Below are positions 59,025 to 64,000 of a DNA stretch of 64,000 nucleotides, piece after piece (the stretch's first letter is position 1; the number at the start of each line of letters is the position of its first letter). The translations under genes and the position numbers were made by a program. The stretch is taken from NCBI GenBank assembly GCA_947184155.2, contig CAMXCT020006756.1:379001-443000 (forward strand), in the 5' to 3' direction. Origin of the DNA: Cladocopium goreaui (lineage: Eukaryota > Sar > Dinophyceae > Suessiales > Symbiodiniaceae). Under the pieces are notes generated by a model, which saw only the letters and a program-made list of their open reading frames with translations, made no database searches and was not told the origin of the DNA.

Positions 59025-62000
59025 ATGGTTGGGCCGCCAAATGCCTGGCCGGCGCCGGGCTTGGCCTGGTGGCGGCAGCGGGTCTTCGCGCGTACCTCAC
59101 ACGGAGGCGGGCTTCGGCAGTGAGCTTCGCTAGGATCAGTCGCAAATTTTGGGAGAAAAGTTGGGTGTATTTTTAGGATGTTTGAGATAAACTATCACCA
59201 AATATGCAAATTTGAGTTGATGTCCCGGTGAAAAAAAGTCTGAAAGTTGAGAAAATCGTGCCAAACAAATACAAGCCATCTAGAAATTAAGTTTGAATAT
59301 CACTCATCTACTGATCCACTAGTTTGATGATTTTGATGTAGCACCAGATCATACCAGATCATATCAGAATCATCTAGGAACCTTGGGCCTTTTGATGGCC
59401 TTTTCCCATCTTATCCCATCTTATCCCATCTCCACAGTCTCCACAGTCTCCACAGTCTCCAAGGCCCAAGGGCTATCGCCGACCAAAGTGGCGTGCGCTT
59501 CCTGAGGGCGATCTCTTGCAGCAAGGCTTCAAGATGAGCCGAGTCCCAGAGGACACATGGAAGCCAGGTGACGTGATCTTAGGATATTTTAGGGGACTGT
59601 GGAAATCTATTGGGTGTGTATAGCGCATTTTGAATTTTGTAGTAGATGAATGTGGATGAGGTGTATGTTCTTTACTTTCAAGTTTCAAGTCAACACTTGC
59701 AGTTTCATGATGTACCCATATGTGTAGTATGGTTGTGTCACGTTGATTATGAGCCCGAGTCAAATGCCCAACCGGAGTGACCGGTTTAAGCACGAAAGAT
59801 TAGGTAAGTAAGTGGATATAGAAGGCGGTCAGCATGAACGGCGAGCTGCCTCCTGTCCGGAAGCAAGATTAAGTAATTAGCAAAAATTGAGGGGCCACCG
59901 AACCGGGCTGAAATAATTTCGTGAGTTTATGAGTTTAACTGTCCGGACTCACCAACACGTAGACGCAACAACATGGCCAAGAGCTGTTTTGCATGAATCA
60001 TTGAGAAGGTAACATCATGATCATCGTGGCCATGACCGGACCAATTTTGTTGTCGACCCTGGCAGATGAGCGGAGGACTTGGATTTCATCGTCATTGGAA
60101 GTGGCATGGGCGGCCTCTGGTTGTCAGCTGCGCTCACGAAGTGTGGCTACAAAGTCTTGGTCCTTGAGCAGTTTCTTGGTGGCGAGATCTAGGAGCCAAG
60201 ACTAAACGGCTCTGAAGTAGTGAGTATAGTGAGTATTTTCATCATTTTCAATACTTTCAATCTCAATAATTTTCAGTAATTACTGGTGAGATGAAACCGG
60301 TTGAGCCCAGGCACTACATCGCTGGGGGATGCTGCCATGCCTTCAGTCAGAATGGTGTGGAGTTCACACCAGGCCACGCCAAATGGATCTAAGTGGTGGC
60401 TGTTTATATCGATGTTGATTTCATTTATTGCAGTATATTGCAGTGTATTCAGCAAATGGCATTGGAAGCTGATGTTCTGAGACTTTTCAAGATGGACAAT
60501 TTTTCGGCAGATTTATGTTGAAATAAGTTGAATATGGTCGCCGTGTGTCGCTGTGCAGGGCATTGGCTGATAGTTGTGACATGCCGGAACCACGAATCAT
60601 GGGGATGCATCCAGCAAACTGGGATAATGGAACTGGTGACAGTATGATAGAACCCCCTATGGCATAGATATGCTGTTTTGGGGTCAACATTCTAGGAAGT
60701 CATTTAATGACTTCCTAGAATGTTGGCCGGAGGAGTAATAGAACTTCCAGCAACGATCCCATTTTGTTTGCACCCAAGTGTGCACATTCTGGTAGCAACT
60801 TGCATGTCAAGGGCCAAAACATGCCATAACCACTCATGTGGAAGACCAGGTGCAGCAAGCCTGTAGTCACAGACAAATTTCACAGCATTTCATAGCCCAA
60901 ATGCAGCGGAAAAATGCCCAGGCATTCATTACATTGGAGACATCGACATGGCGAAAGGATTGCTGGGAGCGGTAGGTGATCCTGAGTTCAAGGCAGCTGG
61001 TGCTGGGAATAGATGTTCTCCATGATCATCGGCCAATGACTGGGTTATATACGGATTTTTATTGAAATCTGACCAGCTGGAAATAAATAGCAAAGAGACA
61101 GAAATTCACTGAATCCGACCAGCCCGTACCAGGTGGACTGGCATCAGTTAGGAAGTTCGGAAGATGGAGGTCTCTACGACAAGGCCTTGTTTGGTGATCG
61201 AGAGCCTATCCTCCTGCGCCAGGTCGTAGGGGTTAGGGGTTTGTCTCGGGGGATGGGTTCCAAGGCCTTGACAATGGGGAAAATATGGGAAAATGCTGTC
61301 CGAAATTTTAAGGCCATGGGATGGTATGGGGTTTCAACACGTTTCAACATTTTGGAGACAACCCTGTAGGGTTGATATTGTTTTGCCATCAACGGATGGA
61401 ATGATGAGTTTTTTTCCTGGGTGGTTGTGGGGAGTGCAAGCCCTTTGACCCTCAATGGAGTTCATGGAGCATGCCAATGGGGTAATCCTCGAAGTGTTTT
61501 GATGCATCGACGCGTCAGCTCAGATCCCAGTTATGAGCTGGTCAAGACATGTCGAGAATCCTGTTACGACGTGCATGCGATTGTCCTATCTGGGGTTATC
61601 TGTTTGGAAGTTGATCTACCTATATAATTAATTATAATTATAGTCATAGTGAATAATTATTAGTGTGTGTATATATATATATCATATATATATATATATT
61701 GTATATAAAACCCAAGCAATACATGGGAATGTCCCACTTCCATGGTGGTCCTCGATAGACACTGGGCCACAGGGACGCGATGCATGGTATGCCGAGATGT
61801 GCAAACACATGCCCGGCAAGGAGAGCAACTGGATGGGAGCTTCGGGGCAAGTGATCCCTGGATGGATTGCAAAATGGCTCGGGAAAGGTGATTTAAGTGA
61901 TGCAACCAGCATGTTTCGCTTTTTTTTGTACGACGTTTAGGGGATACTGAGACTGTTTGAAAGGAAGGAATCTTGAACTAGACGCTTGAAAGACCTGTTT

Positions 62001-64000
62001 TTACACTATTTGATGCTGAACGTGTTTCTTTTCGCTTCCCAGCTTTACTTCGATGATTTGATATCATATAATAGCATAGCTAGTGACACCGCAAAGGAAA
62101 GATAATTGCTTCATCAAGATGATACTGCGGATGGAAGAAATCCTGCACCAGTCGGTAAATGGTTTATCCATCTTTATCCTATTAGAACTCTTTATTTACA
62201 GTGATTCATCGTTACCAATAGTTACCAACTGGTGATGAATCACCGAGCTCTCGGCAGGAGAAGCTGTTGAAAGGCTGGTTGGCTGCGCTTGACGAGGCGA
62301 GATATGGAAAACCCATGGTTTCCTTAGGAAAATGATGTAAAATGATTTGCACATAGTGGGTTCTCCACATCTTTAGATTACAGGAGGAAATTTGTGTTTG
62401 TATGGGTTAATGTCTTAGACTCTGACTTTGGAATCAGGGTGATCTTAATGGATTGCCAGAGCACAAACTGTTATAATGTTTGGTGACACCTCACAGAAGT
62501 GCGCCCAGTAGCCCTTGAAGCCAGTCTGGGGTACACAGGTGCACTGTCAATCCTATAATCTTATTTAGTGAAAAACATATCGTCAGACTCACAAATTATG
62601 TGAAGGTAAAGGGGTCATCAACACTGAGCCGACGTCTTCATTCCTCAGCCCCGCAGAAATCATCAACTGAGTATCGACCACGATGCTACATGGCATGAGC
62701 ACACATAGCACCCTATCTTCCCTCGCAGCTCAGAAATAAGTATCAACATCAAAATGAGTTTTCCGGAGAACCGTTCCATTTTTTCTATTCTACCGGTAAT
62801 GTTTCGTCAGGTCAAGGAGTTCCCTGCCTTTGTTTCAAAAAGCACGCTAGTTTCAAACGCAGTTCCCAATTTTGTTTGTGTATAATCCATTATAATCCTC
62901 TCCTCCTAATACTAAACCCCCCTCCCCAAATAACAAACACCTCAGGTAGTTTTTATTATTAATTAGGGTGGTATTTATTTTTAGGGAACCAAAGCGGACC
63001 CTAATAATGAATTTATGCTCTTGAAAAAAAACTATTTTTTCGATTTCAAAATCAATTAAATTTCCTTTTATAACGCAATATTAAAATATTGCCAAAAATT
63101 GGATTTCGAAGCTTCCCCCTAATATTAAATTCAAAACCTTATCATAAAAAACAATAAAAATCGGACGGACCCTAAAAAAACACACCGGGGTTGACTAGTT
63201 GTTATTATTAGGGGGTAAAACCCACAAATAGTAGCTTTATGTGTATTATTCTTTTTGAAGGGGATCAATTAAAAGTCAAATTGGCCAACCTGAAGTTTTC
63301 CAAAATTGGAGATGGATCCTAGTTTTTATTATTCGGGGTTGGTTAGTAATAGGGGGAATGGATTATCTATCCAAATCCTGGATTTCTTCATTATTAGTCT
63401 CTCAACTTCATCTTTTTTTCAAGTTCCATCCTCCCATCTTTGACATCTTCGATTTGCCAGGCCAAGAAGGCCTTCATGCCGCTGTTCTTCGCCAAAGCAT
63501 GGCAGCCCTGCACCCAGTGGTGCTGGCTGCGGCTTTGCTGCCGCCCTGGGCTGAAGTGGGCGGGGAAGACGGTGCACCAGGCCGGTGCTGGTTCCTAAAA
63601 ATGGCCATGGAAAAACGTGGTGAAATCTCCCCACCTTTGGTAATTTAGCCATGGAAAATCACCATTTGAGATTTAAAAAAAGGTGAATCCATGATTTCCA
63701 TGTCTAAATGAATGATTATCACCATGATTTAACAATGATTTAACCATGGTTATCACCATGATTATCACCATTTGGAAAATCACCATTTGAATCATCTATG
63801 ATGGTTTGGTTTGGTACACTGTCAGTCCCAATTGTGGAAAAACTTCCGGTGGCTGACATATTCGATTCAGCAAAACTGCTACTAATTAATCTTCAGGTCC
63901 GAGTACTTGTGCTGTACCAGGGGCCGCTCAAACAGACATTTCTGACGATAGGGTACAACAACAATGGAGTTGAAGGAAATTGAAGACAGCAAAGAATGAG
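59025..64000 (+). CDS. RETSAT: Retinol saturase / carotenoid isomerase-like FAD oxidoreductase (3' incomplete)
   Basis: Family role: FAD-dependent saturation or isomerisation of polyenes, in the membrane. Exons: 59025-59121 (hydrophobic LAGAGLGLVAAAGLRAYL then Arg-rich, a likely membrane anchor or targeting segment), 59464-59569 (QQGFKMSRVPEDTWKPG), 60076-60170 (dinucleotide fold: FIVIGSGMGGLWLSAALTKC then GYKVLVLE), 60311-60372 (AGGCCHAFSQNGVEFTP), 60922-60971 (IHYIGDIDMAKGLLG), 61133-61222 (VDWHQLGSSEDGGLYDKALF), 61773-~61830 (RDAWYAEMCKHMPGKE), ~62101-62154 (FIKMILRMEEILHQS), 63461-63571 (AKKAFMPLFFAKAW and KWAGKT), 63897 on. The GGCCHxFxxNGxEF and GIHYIG blocks are typical of this family. 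Donors seen include GA (59122 and 59570), GT (60171) and GC (60373). The segment around 60971-61132 and the ends of 61773/62101 are uncertain. The C-terminal half lies beyond the window. Confidence 0.75.
60685..60725. repeat. Perfect 41-nt palindrome
   Basis: CAACATTCTAGGAAGTCATT, one T, then its exact reverse complement. It lies in an intron of the oxidoreductase gene. Confidence 0.95.
61660..61702. repeat. (AT)n microsatellite
   Basis: Intronic TATATATATATATCATATAT run. Confidence 0.9.
62201..62246. repeat. Short hairpin
   Basis: GTGATTCATC at 62201 is mirrored by GATGAATCAC ending at 62244. Intronic. Confidence 0.6.
62881..63370. mobile_element. Foldback element ~490 bp in an intron
   Basis: The left end ATAATCCATT..CCTCCTAATACTAAACC and the right end GGTTAGTAATAGGGGGAATG then GATTAT are approximate inverted copies. 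The AT-rich interior repeats CCTAATAAT/ATTATTAGG motifs in both directions. No coding. Confidence 0.6.
63695..63800. repeat. ATTATCACCATG-type imperfect repeat
   Basis: Several GATTATCACCAT, GATTTAACCATG and AAATCACCATTTGA units in the last full intron of the window. Confidence 0.7.

Overview
This window is nuclear DNA of a eukaryote, most likely a dinoflagellate (Suessiales/Symbiodiniaceae-like). Seen directly: small exons in long introns, every supportable exon on the + strand, intron donors that are GT, GC or GA, acceptors almost always AG followed by G, and arrays related to the TTTAGGG telomere repeat. GC/GA donors and same-strand gene arrays are established dinoflagellate traits; the exact taxon is inference.

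Layout. 1-14,000 is repeat country: five copies of a ~1.4 kb satellite (701-7490) and its decayed relatives, a 9-bp array, a ~213-bp tandem repeat, telomere-like repeats, a foldback element carrying a TTAA-ended element inside it, and an ~83-bp repeat. 14,600-21,170 holds a many-exon gene of unknown family with one predicted membrane segment followed by a coiled coil. 22,342-29,518 is the split gene for cytosolic ribosomal protein L23/uL14, read through seven exons; its 4.8 kb fourth intron is almost wholly tandem repeats. 29,553 starts another gene of unknown family, supported to about 31,588. Further candidate exons run to a stop at 53,666, but I cannot say whether they form one gene or several. 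A 1.36 kb 9-bp array (33,187-34,545), a nearly identical tandem pair of reverse-transcriptase fragments (39,611-43,210) and a tRNA-derived SINE with a 15-bp target duplication (44,447-44,649) lie among them. 54,782-58,591 holds another unknown gene with three paralogous exons; a fourth relative sits in the 3' part of the preceding gene. 59,025 to the window end is a retinol-saturase / carotenoid-isomerase-type FAD oxidoreductase, cut by the edge.

How it fits together: the identified genes are unrelated household functions (translation, lipid/isoprenoid redox) lined up head to tail. The striking feature is intron architecture: at most mapped introns the first bases of the donor (GC, GA, GAC, GAT, GAG, GAAC, GT) are repeated as the first bases of the next exon, as expected if introns arrived as insertions that duplicate their target. 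No prokaryotic operon, CRISPR array or intact tRNA/rRNA gene was found.
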